The notes under the pieces are model-generated. The model was not told where the DNA came from, did no database searches, and saw only the letters and a list, made by a program, of their open reading frames with translations. Shown piece after piece: positions 41,917 through 50,782 of a DNA stretch of 64,000 nucleotides. A program made the translations under genes and the position numbers. The DNA is from Spirosoma sp. SC4-14 (lineage in GTDB: Bacteria; Bacteroidota; Bacteroidia; Cytophagales; Spirosomataceae), in assembly GCF_037201965.1 (NCBI RefSeq), contig NZ_CP147518.1:1797001-1861000 (forward strand). The letters are read 5' to 3'. Each line of letters starts with the position of its first letter. Position 1 is the first letter of the stretch.

Positions 41917-43260
41917 TTAATTTTGAAAAGGATTGGTACCGACGGCAAAGTTGATTTCTTCGAGACTTTGCATTCGATTGTTTTGTAGTTGAGCATACTG
42001 GATCTGACTATTTTTGTAGGAGTCGAAAAAGTCCAGAAACTCAACTACGTCAATATTTCGTTTTTTATAGTTTGTGGTTACCCCGTCGATTAATCGCCCA
42101 AAATCATCGTTGAATCGCTGATCGAACGTACGGTAGAGTTGCTCTGTCTGCTGAGCTTTGGCGTAGGCTCGCTGCACATCGCTATCGACCTGGAGCGTAT
42201 ACGCATTGAGGTTTTGCTGGCTACTTTGAATACGCACTTTCGCAGCCTGAATGTTGCCCTGGTTTTTGTTGACAACAGGCAGATTAATGCCTACGCCAAC
42301 ACCAAAATAGTTTGGAATATAGCTACCATTGCGGTCATAAGTGCCCTGAAGTGTCAGATCGGGCGTGGCCATGGCTTTTTGCAGGGCCAGATTCTGCTGT
42401 TCCTGTTTAGCCAGATCGCGATAGCCCTTCAAATCGAAGCGGTGCTGCTCGGCTAACTGGTAGAGCGTGTTCAGGTTTAAATTGCTGACTGTATACAACG
42501 TGATGGCGTTGGGCAATAAAACAGGTTGAATTGTTACGGATGGACCCGTGTTAAGCAAAACTACCAAATCGGCCTGATCGTCGGTCAGTCGCTGGAGCAA
42601 CTGCTGCCGTTCGGTTGTAAGGCCAAACAGATAGGCTTTTAAACGAGTCAGGTCTTTAAGCGGTACGTTTCCCTTGTCGTACTGTTCCTGATAGAGGGCA
42701 ACGGTCTGCTCCAGGGTTTCAATTTCCTGATTATAGACGTTCAGGGTCTGGCGGGCATAATACAGATCATAGAACGTTGTGTGAAGCTGGTAGGTTAGCG
42801 TTCGGAGCAGGTCATAAAAACGGTCGTTAGCCAGTTCTGTGCTGGTTTTAGCAATGGCCAGTTGTTTATTTCGTTTACCAGCCAACCGAATCAGCTGCTG
42901 AACCTGAACAATTTGCTGGGCATTGGTTTGCCGAAAGGGAAGCACTTCTTTCGTTTGCTGGTTGTAGGGCATCGTTTCGACATAAATAGCCGGATTGACG
43001 CGTAGCTGTGCCTGTATTTCATAAGCCTGGCTTTCATTAATGCCAAGTTGAGTAGCCAGCACAGTGAGGTTGCGTGCTTTAAATTGGTCGTCGGCCTGGG
43101 CAAGCGTAAGCCGGAGCGTATCGCTGCTTGGCAGTGTAGGCAGGTCGGTATTAATTACGGGAACCTGTGCCAGCGACGAGTGGGCGGATAGGCCAGCAAC
43201 AAGCCCAACCAGCATAATAAGCAAATACGGTATTCTATGAGTTGCTGTGCGGAAGACCAT
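41917..43260 (-). CDS. TolC-family outer-membrane efflux protein
   Basis: 447 residues with a signal peptide (IPYLLIMLVGLVAGLSAHSS, cleavage near AQVP). Two outer-membrane efflux repeats contain long coiled helices (about residues 45-240 and 250-440), with the periodic LRLTLAQADDQFKARNL opening. It most resembles CusC/CzcC-type channels found before CusB-like adaptors. The adaptor gene follows after 3 bases, so they form one operon. No pump is visible. Confidence 0.9.
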   Translation of the reverse strand: MVFRTATHRIPYLLIMLVGLVAGLSAHSSLAQVPVINTDLPTLPSSDTLRLTLAQADDQFKARNLTVLATQLGINESQAYEIQAQLRVNPAIYVETMPYNQQTKEVLPFRQTNAQQIVQVQQLIRLAGKRNKQLAIAKTSTELANDRFYDLLRTLTYQLHTTFYDLYYARQTLNVYNQEIETLEQTVALYQEQYDKGNVPLKDLTRLKAYLFGLTTERQQLLQRLTDDQADLVVLLNTGPSVTIQPVLLPNAITLYTVSNLNLNTLYQLAEQHRFDLKGYRDLAKQEQQNLALQKAMATPDLTLQGTYDRNGSYIPNYFGVGVGINLPVVNKNQGNIQAAKVRIQSSQQNLNAYTLQVDSDVQRAYAKAQQTEQLYRTFDQRFNDDFGRLIDGVTTNYKKRNIDVVEFLDFFDSYKNSQIQYAQLQNNRMQSLEEINFAVGTNPFQN

Positions 43261-43567
43261 GATAAAAAAGAATCGGACATCGTTTCGATAGCAAATGTCA
43301 TGGTATTCAATTAAACTATTCTTAAACCAAAATTAAAAGGTTGTTAAACCAATTTCTGAGTAGTTGCCTAATGTTAGCCGGATCATTCTATAGATCTGTC
43401 TGTCTCTTAAGTGGTTGATAATTAGTAGGCTTTTGTGGGGTAAAGTTAATTTTTTTGCCTGATGGATTTTCGCAGGATTTACTTGCCACCTAAAACAAGA
43501 CGAACCCCACCAGAATTCGGGCGGGGTTCGTCTTGTTTACTGAAATAGTAAGCCAATAAAAACGGAG
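43261..43567. promoter_or_regulatory. Intergenic region with promoter box and terminator
   Basis: Holds a -7 box TAATTTTG on the minus strand (complement of 43328-43335), about 70 bases before the TolC-like gene. It also holds the YtxH-gene terminator: AAACAAGACGAACCCC (43493-43508) pairs with its complement at 43523-43538. Nothing else was recognised. Confidence 0.55.
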
Positions 43568-43942
43568 TTAGTTAACTTTCAGGCTATCTTTCGAATCTTC
43601 GACACCCGTTTCGGCGTTGTCGGCCAGTTCGTCAACTTTATTGTTGTATTTAGTCTTAAAGTTTTCTTTCTCCTTATTGAATGCTTCCTGAGCCTGGTCT
43701 TTATACTGATTATACTGCTCTTTAGCTTTATCGGCGTATTGGTTCACTTGTGACTTAGCCTGTTCGAAGCCCTCTTTTACCTGCGAAACACCTTTTTGTA
43801 ACTGATCTTTCAGTTCATCAGTACGCTTATTGGCTTCCTCGGTCAATTTATCACGTGTTTCTTTTCCACTCCGGGGGGCTGTCAGGATGCCAATAACTAC
43901 ACCTGTAATGATACCAGCTAAAAAATCTCGTGTGCTTCTCAT
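43568..43942 (-). CDS. YtxH-domain stress-type protein
   Basis: 124 residues. The N-terminal hydrophobic YtxH segment (FLAGIITGVVIGILTAPRSG, then KETRDKLTEEA) precedes a long charged helix rich in Lys, Glu and Gln (QVKEGFEQAKSQVNQYADKA and similar heptads), like LEA or apolipoprotein-type repeats. Such proteins are common general-stress proteins in Bacteroidota, but the role is unknown. It sits 31 bases after a shorter paralogue on the same strand and ends at a strong hairpin. Confidence 0.9.
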   Translation of the reverse strand: MRSTRDFLAGIITGVVIGILTAPRSGKETRDKLTEEANKRTDELKDQLQKGVSQVKEGFEQAKSQVNQYADKAKEQYNQYKDQAQEAFNKEKENFKTKYNNKVDELADNAETGVEDSKDSLKVN

Positions 43943-43973
43943 GTTCTTGTTGTTTTAAGTGAATTGGGGATAA

Positions 43974-44252
43974 TTAGTACTTTGCTTTTCGTTTTACCTG
44001 ACTAAGCGCGTCGTGCGTTTTTGTCGATGCTGTGTCAACGTAGTCGTTATATTGCTTACGGATGTTGTCTAAACCCGACTGTAACTGATCCTGAAGATCT
44101 TTAAAGAAAGAATCAGATTCCGACGAAATCCGTTTACGTGTCTTTTTACCGCTTTCGGGGGCCAACAAAACTCCTATAACAGCGCCTACGGCCAATCCTA
44201 CTAATATTCCGGGTAATGATTTCATGATTGCTTGATTTAGTGTGTGATTCAC
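43974..44252 (-). CDS. YtxH-domain protein, short paralogue
   Basis: 92 residues. A membrane or glycine-zipper-like segment (SLPGILVGLAVGAVIGVLLA, then PESGKKTRKRISS) is followed by a charged helix (LQDQLQSGLDNIRKQYNDYV). It resembles the next gene over its first half, so the pair probably arose by duplication. A TAGTTTG box lies on the minus strand near 44266 as a weak promoter candidate. Confidence 0.87.
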   Translation of the reverse strand: MNHTLNQAIMKSLPGILVGLAVGAVIGVLLAPESGKKTRKRISSESDSFFKDLQDQLQSGLDNIRKQYNDYVDTASTKTHDALSQVKRKAKY

Positions 44253-45233
44253 TTCTCCAAACTAAGAAAATTTTATACCAGAACTTCACTAATCTGATAA
44301 GTGCCTGATAAAAAACAGGTTAGTGCAAAAATAAGGCGCGGGGCATACAGAACTGGCTGAGGATTATTTTCCACAAAGGGCACCAATTGTTCCTCAACTA
44401 GTTGTAGGCGAATGCACTACCATTATGTAAAGTAAATGAATAGTAGCGGAAAATAAAATCCCTGCGCTCAACTTGGCGCAGGGATTCCGTACCCACCGTA
44501 ACTTGTACTTAACCTAAAATGAAACCACCTAAACCTAAATGTATTACCTTGATTAGGTATGTTGTGTATGTCTTTTTCAATGTTGAGCTCAGTGAAAAGG
44601 TTTTGCTGGTTTATACGCCTTAAACCCCTCTTCTCTGAATCAGGCGCAGGATAATTGCCATAAATAGGGTAACCAGACCAACAACATTAACCTACTGGAT
44701 TCAACGTTTTTGAAGCCAGCTACTAACGCGTATAATGGCTACCGTATAAAGCAAATTTCCTATAACGTCTCGTGAGTAAATCAGAACAGATAGTCTCGCA
44801 TTCGTGATTCTTAGTAGAAAAAGTTATGCCAAAAGCGGCCAACTCAGCCGAAAACCCGCCAAACACACTATAGCAGCTTGGAAATGAGCATTTATTTGTT
44901 GTTCAATTACTATAAATAATACAAAATACGGATTCCGGACTACAGTAGAACTGTGGAAATAACTCTACAGTTGTAGAAATAACGTGGAAAAAAAGCCCAC
45001 AAAATCAATGGAGTTTGTCCATGCATCAATGCGCTTCACAAATTTTAATATGCTTAATTTTGGCATAATGTGCCCATTTTCTGGCTTTTACTAGGTATAT
45101 ATACGTATTATTGATTCTCCGTAACGGGTTCGGCATAGAATTGTATGCTGTACACAGTGAACGGTACAGCACGTAAACTGTAGTTAGAGTAATGATGGGA
45201 GTTAGCACCAGACCGCAATTTAGGCCGGCCATA
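44253..45233. other. Long intergenic region, one hairpin, no recognised gene
   Basis: About 980 bases between the divergent YtxH and receiver genes. A stem AATCCCTGCGC (44457-44467) pairs with GCGCAGGGATT (44476-44486); on the minus strand it is followed by a T-rich stretch, so it could end a short transcript coming from the right. On the minus strand near 44632-44700 a short hydrophobic frame (VGLVTLFMAIILRLIQRRGV) has no upstream start codon. I could not assign it. Confidence 0.5.
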
Positions 45234-45608
45234 ATGAATTCGATAGCTACCGCCAAGCGGGTATTAATAATTGACGATGAGGCTGATATTTGTTTATTAC
45301 TATCAGGGCTGCTTCGTAAGTTGGGATATATTCCAACCTGTGCTCATTTCATTGAAGAAGGACGTCAGTGTTTGAACACACAGCAGTTTGATGCCATTTT
45401 TCTGGACTTGAACTTGCCGGACGGACTGGGTTTCGATCTGTTACCTTCTATCAAGCAAGATCAGTCCGAAGCTAAAATAATCATGATAAGTGCCTTCGAT
45501 GGACAGGCTGAGCGCCGACGGGCTACTGAACAGGGAGCTGACTACTTTGTTGGGAAACCATTCACCCGGCGTTCGGTAGAGCAGGCTTTGCAAACCATTC
45601 AGGTTTGA
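45234..45608 (+). CDS. Stand-alone receiver-domain response regulator
   Basis: 124-residue CheY-like protein. The acidic pocket is in VLIIDDEADICLLLSGLL, the phospho-acceptor Asp in AIFLDLNLPDGLGFDLL (about residue 57), Ser in IMISAFDG and Lys in FVGKPFTRRSV. No output domain. ATG 45234 is chosen; ATG 45195 adds only weak sequence. It sits just before an NtrC-type activator with its own promoter box, and may relay phosphate within this signalling cluster. Confidence 0.9.
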   Translation: MNSIATAKRVLIIDDEADICLLLSGLLRKLGYIPTCAHFIEEGRQCLNTQQFDAIFLDLNLPDGLGFDLLPSIKQDQSEAKIIMISAFDGQAERRRATEQGADYFVGKPFTRRSVEQALQTIQV

Positions 45609-45617
45609 GTATCTTTG
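45587..45617 (+). promoter_or_regulatory. Promoter of the NtrC-type activator (-33 TTTG, N19, -7 TATCTTTG)
   Basis: TTTG at 45587-45590 and TATCTTTG at 45610-45617 are 19 bases apart, matching the Bacteroidota sigma consensus. The box overlaps the end of the receiver gene and lies 85 bases before the activator start. Confidence 0.65.
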
Positions 45618-45701
45618 TTTATGCAGCCGGGAAGTACCTCTCTCGTCTTTTTATTCGTTATCTAGCTGGCATAGGTTGCCTGAATCGGCTGCTACTACTT
45701 C

Positions 45702-47180
45702 ATGGAAAAGATTTTAATCGTTGACGATAACAATGATATATGCCTGCTTCTGGAACGCTTTCTGAGTAAGCAGGGATATAAAACGGCGTCGGTCCAACGG
45801 GGTGAGGACGGCCTCATACTGTTGCGAAAAGAGTCGTTTGAGTTAGTTATCTGTGACTTCAAATTGCCTGATATTGATGGGTTGGAAATGCTCCGCCGAA
45901 TTAAAGTTCTGCACCCATCTACGGCTGTTATTATCATTACGGGCTACTCCGACGTTCGAATAGCGGTGCAAACAGTAAAGCATGGTGCATATGATTACGT
46001 AACCAAGCCGCTTTATCCCGATGAAATTCTATATACCATCAAGAATGCCCTCGAACGGCGAAGCCAGTCACTAACTCAATCCGCAGATTCTTCTGCCAAT
46101 ACAACTCCCCCCAGCACCACATCGGCCAAGCCCGTTTCCGCAAAATCGTCGGCCAGCAAAAATGCTATCGCCCCCGATGGTAAGCGGTTTATCTTTGGCA
46201 AAAGCCGGGTAGCCGAACAACTTCAGAAACATATAGACCTGATTGCCCCAACCGATATGTCGGTTATCATTACGGGCGAAACCGGTACGGGTAAAGAATT
46301 TGTGGCTAATGCGATTCACTTGAAAAGCAAACGGGGCGACAAACCTTTCGTTGCCATCGACTGTGGCGCGCTTAGTAAAGATCTGGCAGGAAGCGAATTG
46401 TTTGGGCACGTAAAAGGAGCCTTTACCGGCGCTATGTCCGATAAGGCAGGTAGTTTCGAATTTGCCAACGGCGGAACGCTCTTTCTGGATGAAATCGGAA
46501 ACCTTTCCTACGACAACCAGATAAAACTGCTTCGGGTATTGCAGGAGCGTAAGATTCGGCGAATTGGTTCGAATCAGGATGTGCCTGTCGACGTACGGAT
46601 TATTGTGGCTACCAACGAAGATTTGCGCGAAGCTGTACGGCAGGGACGATTTCGCGAAGATATTTACCATCGCATTGCCGAATTCGAAATCCATTTATCG
46701 CCCTTGCGTGAGCGCAAAGCCGATATTATGATCTTTGCCGAACACTTTCTCGAACTGGCTAATCAGCAGCTTGAGAAAGACATTATCGGTTTCAACGACG
46801 AAGCCAAAGACAAGCTGAAAGATTACTTCTGGCATGGCAACCTGCGCGAACTGCAAAACGTGGTCAAACGAGCCGTATTGCTCACACAGGGCGATTACAT
46901 TGAAGCCGATGTATTGCCGCAGGAAATTATTTCGCCACAATATCTAACCCCCGAAGACACGGTAGGGGCCCAGGTTAGCTACGATCCGGCCCGGCCGGGC
47001 GTTCCGGTAATCAGTCAGTCGGCCGCAAATTTGAAGTCCGTTTCTGAAAATGCCGAGCGGGCAGCAATTCTAAAAGTTCTGGAAAAAACCGGATACAACA
47101 AAACGAAAGCAGCAGAGGTGCTCAATATCGACCGCAAAACCCTTTACAATAAACTGAAAGCGTACGATATACATCTCTGA
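45702..47180 (+). CDS. NtrC-family sigma-54-dependent response regulator
   Basis: 492 residues. A receiver (phospho-acceptor Asp in LVICDFKLPDIDG near residue 53), a Ser/Thr/Pro-rich linker (about 128-155), then an AAA+ activator domain: Walker A GETGTGKE, the sigma-54 contact loop GAFTGA, Walker B FLDEIGN and the arginine-finger region FREDIYHRI. A Fis-type HTH ends the chain (AAILKVLEKTGYNKTKAAEV, DRKTLYNKLK). It activates sigma-54 promoters when phosphorylated. The nearby receiver-PAS-kinase hybrid or the PAS kinase may be its partner; targets are unknown. Confidence 0.96.
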   Translation: MEKILIVDDNNDICLLLERFLSKQGYKTASVQRGEDGLILLRKESFELVICDFKLPDIDGLEMLRRIKVLHPSTAVIIITGYSDVRIAVQTVKHGAYDYVTKPLYPDEILYTIKNALERRSQSLTQSADSSANTTPPSTTSAKPVSAKSSASKNAIAPDGKRFIFGKSRVAEQLQKHIDLIAPTDMSVIITGETGTGKEFVANAIHLKSKRGDKPFVAIDCGALSKDLAGSELFGHVKGAFTGAMSDKAGSFEFANGGTLFLDEIGNLSYDNQIKLLRVLQERKIRRIGSNQDVPVDVRIIVATNEDLREAVRQGRFREDIYHRIAEFEIHLSPLRERKADIMIFAEHFLELANQQLEKDIIGFNDEAKDKLKDYFWHGNLRELQNVVKRAVLLTQGDYIEADVLPQEIISPQYLTPEDTVGAQVSYDPARPGVPVISQSAANLKSVSENAERAAILKVLEKTGYNKTKAAEVLNIDRKTLYNKLKAYDIHL

Positions 47181-47183
47181 ATA

Positions 47184-47262
47184 ATTAAATTGTTGAATGA
47201 TTGAATTGCTGGATTAGATCTGTTCATACTTATTCCGCAATTCAATCATTCAACAATTTAAT
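47184..47262. terminator. Perfect 26-bp inverted repeat between convergent genes
   Basis: The arm 47184-47209 (starting ATTAAATTGTTGAATGATTG) pairs perfectly with 47237-47262, loop 27 nt. It begins 4 bases after the NtrC stop and ends 3 bases before the beta-barrel gene stop, so it can serve both. Confidence 0.8.
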
Positions 47263-47264
47263 CA

Positions 47265-47909
47265 TTAATTAAAACTTACTCCTACCGACAGCAGGCCAAC
47301 TCCATTTTTAGCATTGCCAAGTACTGTCTTAGCCGCTCCACTGTTCGCAATATTTTGTAAGCCCTGTGCGTAACGGGCTCCGATAAAGGCTTTTCCAAAA
47401 TATACATTCAGGCCACCGGCAACCCCATAGTCAACTTTGTTGAAGTTGTCGCGGTTGATAGAGGTGCTACCGCTGCCAAAATCGCCATTTGAGTTGATGT
47501 TCGAATTGAGCAGATACGATACATACGGCCCTGCCTGTAGCTCAACGGCCTGCCCCAGTTTAAACGTTGCCAGCACAGGCAACTCAGCATAGTTTAGCTT
47601 AAAAGTGTTGGTTCCATTAAAGCCCAGCACATTATAGTCGGCCGAGGCTCCCTTGGTGGTGTAGAGCAACTCAGGTTGTATGGCAAAAAATTCGCCGATT
47701 GGTGCCTGCGCAAAAACACCAACATGGAAACCTATGCGTTCGTTTTTGTTGCTTACCCCCTGGCTGTCATAATACAGCGAACTGGCGTTAAGACCGCCTT
47801 TTATACCGGCACGGACGCGGCCCTGAGCCAATGCATCGCTCGAACCGGCCACATAAACAGTAGCCGTCAGCATAACGGCCGCAAATAAAGTACTTACTGA
47901 GTTTTTCAT
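47265..47909 (-). CDS. Outer-membrane beta-barrel (porin-family, PorT-like) protein
   Basis: 214 residues with a signal peptide ending near SSDALAQG. The mature part has alternating beta strands with glycine and aromatic ends: AGIKGGLNASSLYYDSQGVS, FFAIQPELLYTTKGASADYN, VELQAGPYVSYLLNSN, GVAGGLNVYFGKAFIGARYA and the final GVGLLSVGVSFN ending in a C-terminal aromatic. This fits the eight-stranded barrel family widespread in Bacteroidota. An 8-bp hairpin (AAACAGGA-ATC-TCCTGTTT, 47931-47949) lies in its leader. Function unknown. Confidence 0.9.
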   Translation of the reverse strand: MKNSVSTLFAAVMLTATVYVAGSSDALAQGRVRAGIKGGLNASSLYYDSQGVSNKNERIGFHVGVFAQAPIGEFFAIQPELLYTTKGASADYNVLGFNGTNTFKLNYAELPVLATFKLGQAVELQAGPYVSYLLNSNINSNGDFGSGSTSINRDNFNKVDYGVAGGLNVYFGKAFIGARYAQGLQNIANSGAAKTVLGNAKNGVGLLSVGVSFN

Positions 47910-48097
47910 AGCGTTGAATGTTGGACTAAGAAACAGGAATCTCCTGTTTGCCCGTCTGGTAGTTAAAAATTCGTGCCAGAGTTTCGTGATAAACCTGAAT
48001 AACTGGCCTTAGAACTGTATTTCAGTACTTTTTAGCAATGAAATCTCCTGCTTACCGGGCGGTGCTTATGCGCTATTTTATGTACTTTGCGGATACT

Positions 48098-48116
48098 CTT
48101 CCCCATTATGGGGAAG
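48098..48116. promoter_or_regulatory. Palindrome in the leader of the PAS kinase gene
   Basis: CTTCCCCATTATGGGGAAG is a perfect palindrome with 9-bp arms. A TACTTTG box lies at 48083-48089, so the palindrome falls near the likely transcription start and covers the possible start codon ATG 48108. It may be an operator or an RNA hairpin. Confidence 0.4.
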
Positions 48117-48137
48117 AATCAGTTCACTCGTGTTGCT

Positions 48138-50087
48138 ATGATTAGCGGTAGTTTATCCGAACTTCCATTTTCTGATATACTCGATTTTTTGCCCGATGGA
48201 GTCGTTTGTCACGAAGCGGTTCGTGATGAAACGGGCACTATTATCGATTTTCGGTTAATCTATTACAACAAAGCATTTGAATCGTTTGCTCCGTTGCCCT
48301 ATACCCGTGAATTAGGGCAATATATGCTGGGCGATAATCCCGGACAGGAAAAAACGCTGGGGCCTATCATGCAGCAATACAAGCAGGTAATAGAAACAGG
48401 AAAACCAGCCTCTATTATCTATCAGGATCCCAACCTGAAGAAAATTATAAGCCTGCGCGCCCGCATGATGGGCGATGGGGTGTTAGTGACCCTACGCGAC
48501 ATAACAATTCAGCAGATGGCTTCCCGGCAACTTGAAGAACAAAACAGTCTCTTGCATGGAATTCTGAATACATCGCTGAATGGCACCGTTGTTTATGAAG
48601 CCGTCCGGAATGATGAAGGAACCCTTGTAGATTTTAAATTTCGGCTATTTAATCAGACTGCCCGCGAGCAGATTCTGGGATATATCGGGAAAGATATTGC
48701 CGAATATACGTTACGTAGCGTTTATCCCGACACGGAGGCAACCGGTATGTTTAACCTCTATGCATACGTAACCGAAACAGGAGAACCGGTGCGCCGGGAA
48801 CATTTATTTTCTGACCTGAATCTCTGGTACGATGTTTCGATTGCAAAACTCAACGATGGGTGCGTGGTTACTTTTATCGACATCACGCAGCTAAAACGGG
48901 CTACCCAACGAGCGAACGAACAGGCCGAATTTGTTAATAAACTACTGGACGGATCGTTAAACGGCCTGATTGCTCTCGACCCCATTCGGCAGGGAGATAC
49001 TGCCGACGTGGAGAATGAACCGTTGATCGATCTCCGTATTACGTCGGCCAACCGCGCTGCTGCTCTTTTCTTCAAATACGAACAGGCCGAGCTCATTGGC
49101 AAAAGACTCCTGCATTTATATCCTGAGTGCGAGCGGATGGGGCTTTGGGCAATGTTCGAACGAGTGTTGCGGGTTCGTGAGGCCGAGCAAATGGAAGCCT
49201 ACTTACAAACCGATACCAGCGAATTGTGGCTCTATGTGCTGGCTACTCCACGCGATGGCGAAGGGTTGGTCGTGTCATTTATTAATATAACCGAACGAAA
49301 AAAAGCAGAGCAGCATACGCAGGCGTTGGTGCAGGAGCTTCGGAAAACGAATGCCAATCTGGAACAGTTTGCCTATGTAGCCAGCCATGACCTTCAGGAA
49401 CCATTGCGCAAGGTGACAGCCTTTGGCGATATGCTTCAGGCCCAATATTCGGCCGAACTCGGTGCCAATGGAGCCGATATGATTAACCGAATGCAGTCGG
49501 CTGCAACCCGAATGCAGATATTGATACGCGATTTACTGGCCTATTCACGCATTGCCAATACGAAAGAATCATTCGGGCCGGTTAATCTGAACGAAAGCAT
49601 AGCCGATGTGCTCAATGACCTGGAGGTAATTATCGACGATAAAAAAGCCGAAGTCGTAGCAGAGTCACTACCTATCGTATACGGAGATGCCATTCAATTG
49701 CGGCAGTTGTTTCAGAACCTGCTCAGTAATGGGTTAAAATTTACGCGGACTTCTGTAAGGCCCCAAATTCAGATCAGTGCCGAACTGATACGAGGCCGGG
49801 AGGCAATCCGCCCCGATGGGACTCATTTAATTCCCGAAGCCTTATTCAATCGGGGCTTTCACCGGATTGCGGTAGCCGACAATGGTATTGGTTTCGAACA
49901 GCAGTATGCCGATCAGATTTTTCAGGTCTTTCAGCGATTACACAACCGGTCGCAGTATAGTGGTACTGGAATTGGCTTATCTATCGTACAAAAAGTAGTC
50001 GACAACCACCAGGGGTTTGTCTATGCAGAAGGGGTGCCAGGGCAGGGAGCAACATTTGTTATTTTGTTACCTATTAAAACGTTATAG
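48138..50087 (+). CDS. PAS-domain sensor histidine kinase
   Basis: Soluble kinase of about 649 residues with no membrane helix. Three PAS-like domains in tandem begin near residues 10, 135 and 255 (FLPDGVVCHEAVRDETGTII, then LHGILNTSLNGTVVYEAVRN, then LLDGSLNGLIALDPI). A HisKA domain follows with FAYVASHDLQEPLRKVTAFG (phospho-acceptor His near residue 420). The ATPase domain has LRQLFQNLLSNGLKF, VADNGIGFEQQYADQIFQVF and GTGIGLSIVQKVV. ATG 48138 is chosen because ATG 48108 lies in a palindrome. A partner may be the response regulator about 150 bases downstream. Confidence 0.93.
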   Translation: MISGSLSELPFSDILDFLPDGVVCHEAVRDETGTIIDFRLIYYNKAFESFAPLPYTRELGQYMLGDNPGQEKTLGPIMQQYKQVIETGKPASIIYQDPNLKKIISLRARMMGDGVLVTLRDITIQQMASRQLEEQNSLLHGILNTSLNGTVVYEAVRNDEGTLVDFKFRLFNQTAREQILGYIGKDIAEYTLRSVYPDTEATGMFNLYAYVTETGEPVRREHLFSDLNLWYDVSIAKLNDGCVVTFIDITQLKRATQRANEQAEFVNKLLDGSLNGLIALDPIRQGDTADVENEPLIDLRITSANRAAALFFKYEQAELIGKRLLHLYPECERMGLWAMFERVLRVREAEQMEAYLQTDTSELWLYVLATPRDGEGLVVSFINITERKKAEQHTQALVQELRKTNANLEQFAYVASHDLQEPLRKVTAFGDMLQAQYSAELGANGADMINRMQSAATRMQILIRDLLAYSRIANTKESFGPVNLNESIADVLNDLEVIIDDKKAEVVAESLPIVYGDAIQLRQLFQNLLSNGLKFTRTSVRPQIQISAELIRGREAIRPDGTHLIPEALFNRGFHRIAVADNGIGFEQQYADQIFQVFQRLHNRSQYSGTGIGLSIVQKVVDNHQGFVYAEGVPGQGATFVILLPIKTL

Positions 50088-50102
50088 TCAACAGATTTTT
50101 TT

Positions 50103-50110
50103 TACTTTTG
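50103..50110 (+). promoter_or_regulatory. -7 promoter box TACTTTTG before the structured leader
   Basis: Matches TAnnTTTG and lies just after the PAS kinase stop. If used, the response-regulator mRNA has a leader of about 120 nt that contains the structured segment at 50155-50224. Confidence 0.45.
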
Positions 50111-50145
50111 AAGGAAGTAATTGCGTAGACTAGTACGCTGAATCG

Positions 50146-50234
50146 TAAAATGGGACGGGTGGAATCATCGGTGCAACCGAGTATACACCCAGTGGGGAGC
50201 AAGGGGTGAGAATCCCTAGACCGTAACAGCCTAA
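50146..50234 (+). ncRNA. Candidate structured leader RNA
   Basis: Before the Rcp-type regulator lies a compact set of complementary segments: an outer ACGG (50155-50158) with CCGT (50221-50224); GGGTG (50157-50161) with CACCC (50186-50190), enclosing CGGT-GCA-ACCG (50169-50179); and AGGG (50202-50205) with CCCT (50214-50217). The base composition differs from the surroundings. I do not recognise it as a known riboswitch class; an intron-like or new leader structure is possible. Confidence 0.35.
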
Positions 50235-50238
50235 TTAA

Positions 50239-50688
50239 ATGAAACATATGCACCGTAAGCCTACTGTGATGACCGTACTGATTGCTGATGATGATGCTGA
50301 TGATCGTATGTTTCTAGAACAGGCAATGCGACAGAATGGGTATACACAAGCAATTAACTTTGTTGAAGACGGCGAACAACTGATGGAATATTTGCGGCAG
50401 CAGGGGCGTTATAATGAGCAGAATGCCCCCTGGCCCAATCTCCTGATACTGGACTTGAATATGCCGCGAAAAAACGGATTTCAGGCGCTGAGCGAAATAA
50501 AAGATGACCCTGAACTGCGTCGGTTGCCAGTGGTCGTTATGACGACCTCATCGACCGATGAGGATGTGATTAAGACGTATAATCTGGGGGTTAATTCATT
50601 TGTGACAAAACCCTTTAATTTTAACCGGTTGGTCGAAATGATCGGTGCGCTCAAAACCTATTGGATGGACACCGTTAAGTTACCGTAA
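50239..50688 (+). CDS. Rcp/CheY-type stand-alone response regulator
   Basis: 149 residues, a receiver of the type that partners PAS/phytochrome-like kinases. The acidic cluster is in VLIADDDADDRMFLEQAMRQ, the phospho-acceptor Asp in LLILDLNMPRKNGFQAL (about residue 74), Thr-Thr in VVVMTTSSTDED and Lys in SFVTKPFNFNRLVEMI. No output domain. It lies downstream of the PAS kinase after a leader that may be structured, and before the receiver-PAS-kinase hybrid. Starts at ATG 50248 or 50269 are alternatives. Confidence 0.92.
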   Translation: MKHMHRKPTVMTVLIADDDADDRMFLEQAMRQNGYTQAINFVEDGEQLMEYLRQQGRYNEQNAPWPNLLILDLNMPRKNGFQALSEIKDDPELRRLPVVVMTTSSTDEDVIKTYNLGVNSFVTKPFNFNRLVEMIGALKTYWMDTVKLP

Positions 50689-50782
50689 GTAGTCAATTTA
50701 CAAATCGCCAGCAACGGATAGCCCAACCCATTTGAGGCTCTTTGGTTGTTTGCTCTGATTGTCAACTCATCATTTTTAGCTT

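Noticed and set aside
45026..45256. 76-residue minus-strand frame before the receiver gene
   Set aside because: It overlaps the start of a real response-regulator gene and shows no recognisable feature.
50146..50234. FMN or cobalamin riboswitch
   Set aside because: Short stretches look similar, but the conserved core boxes are incomplete and the downstream gene is a response regulator; kept only as an unassigned structured leader.
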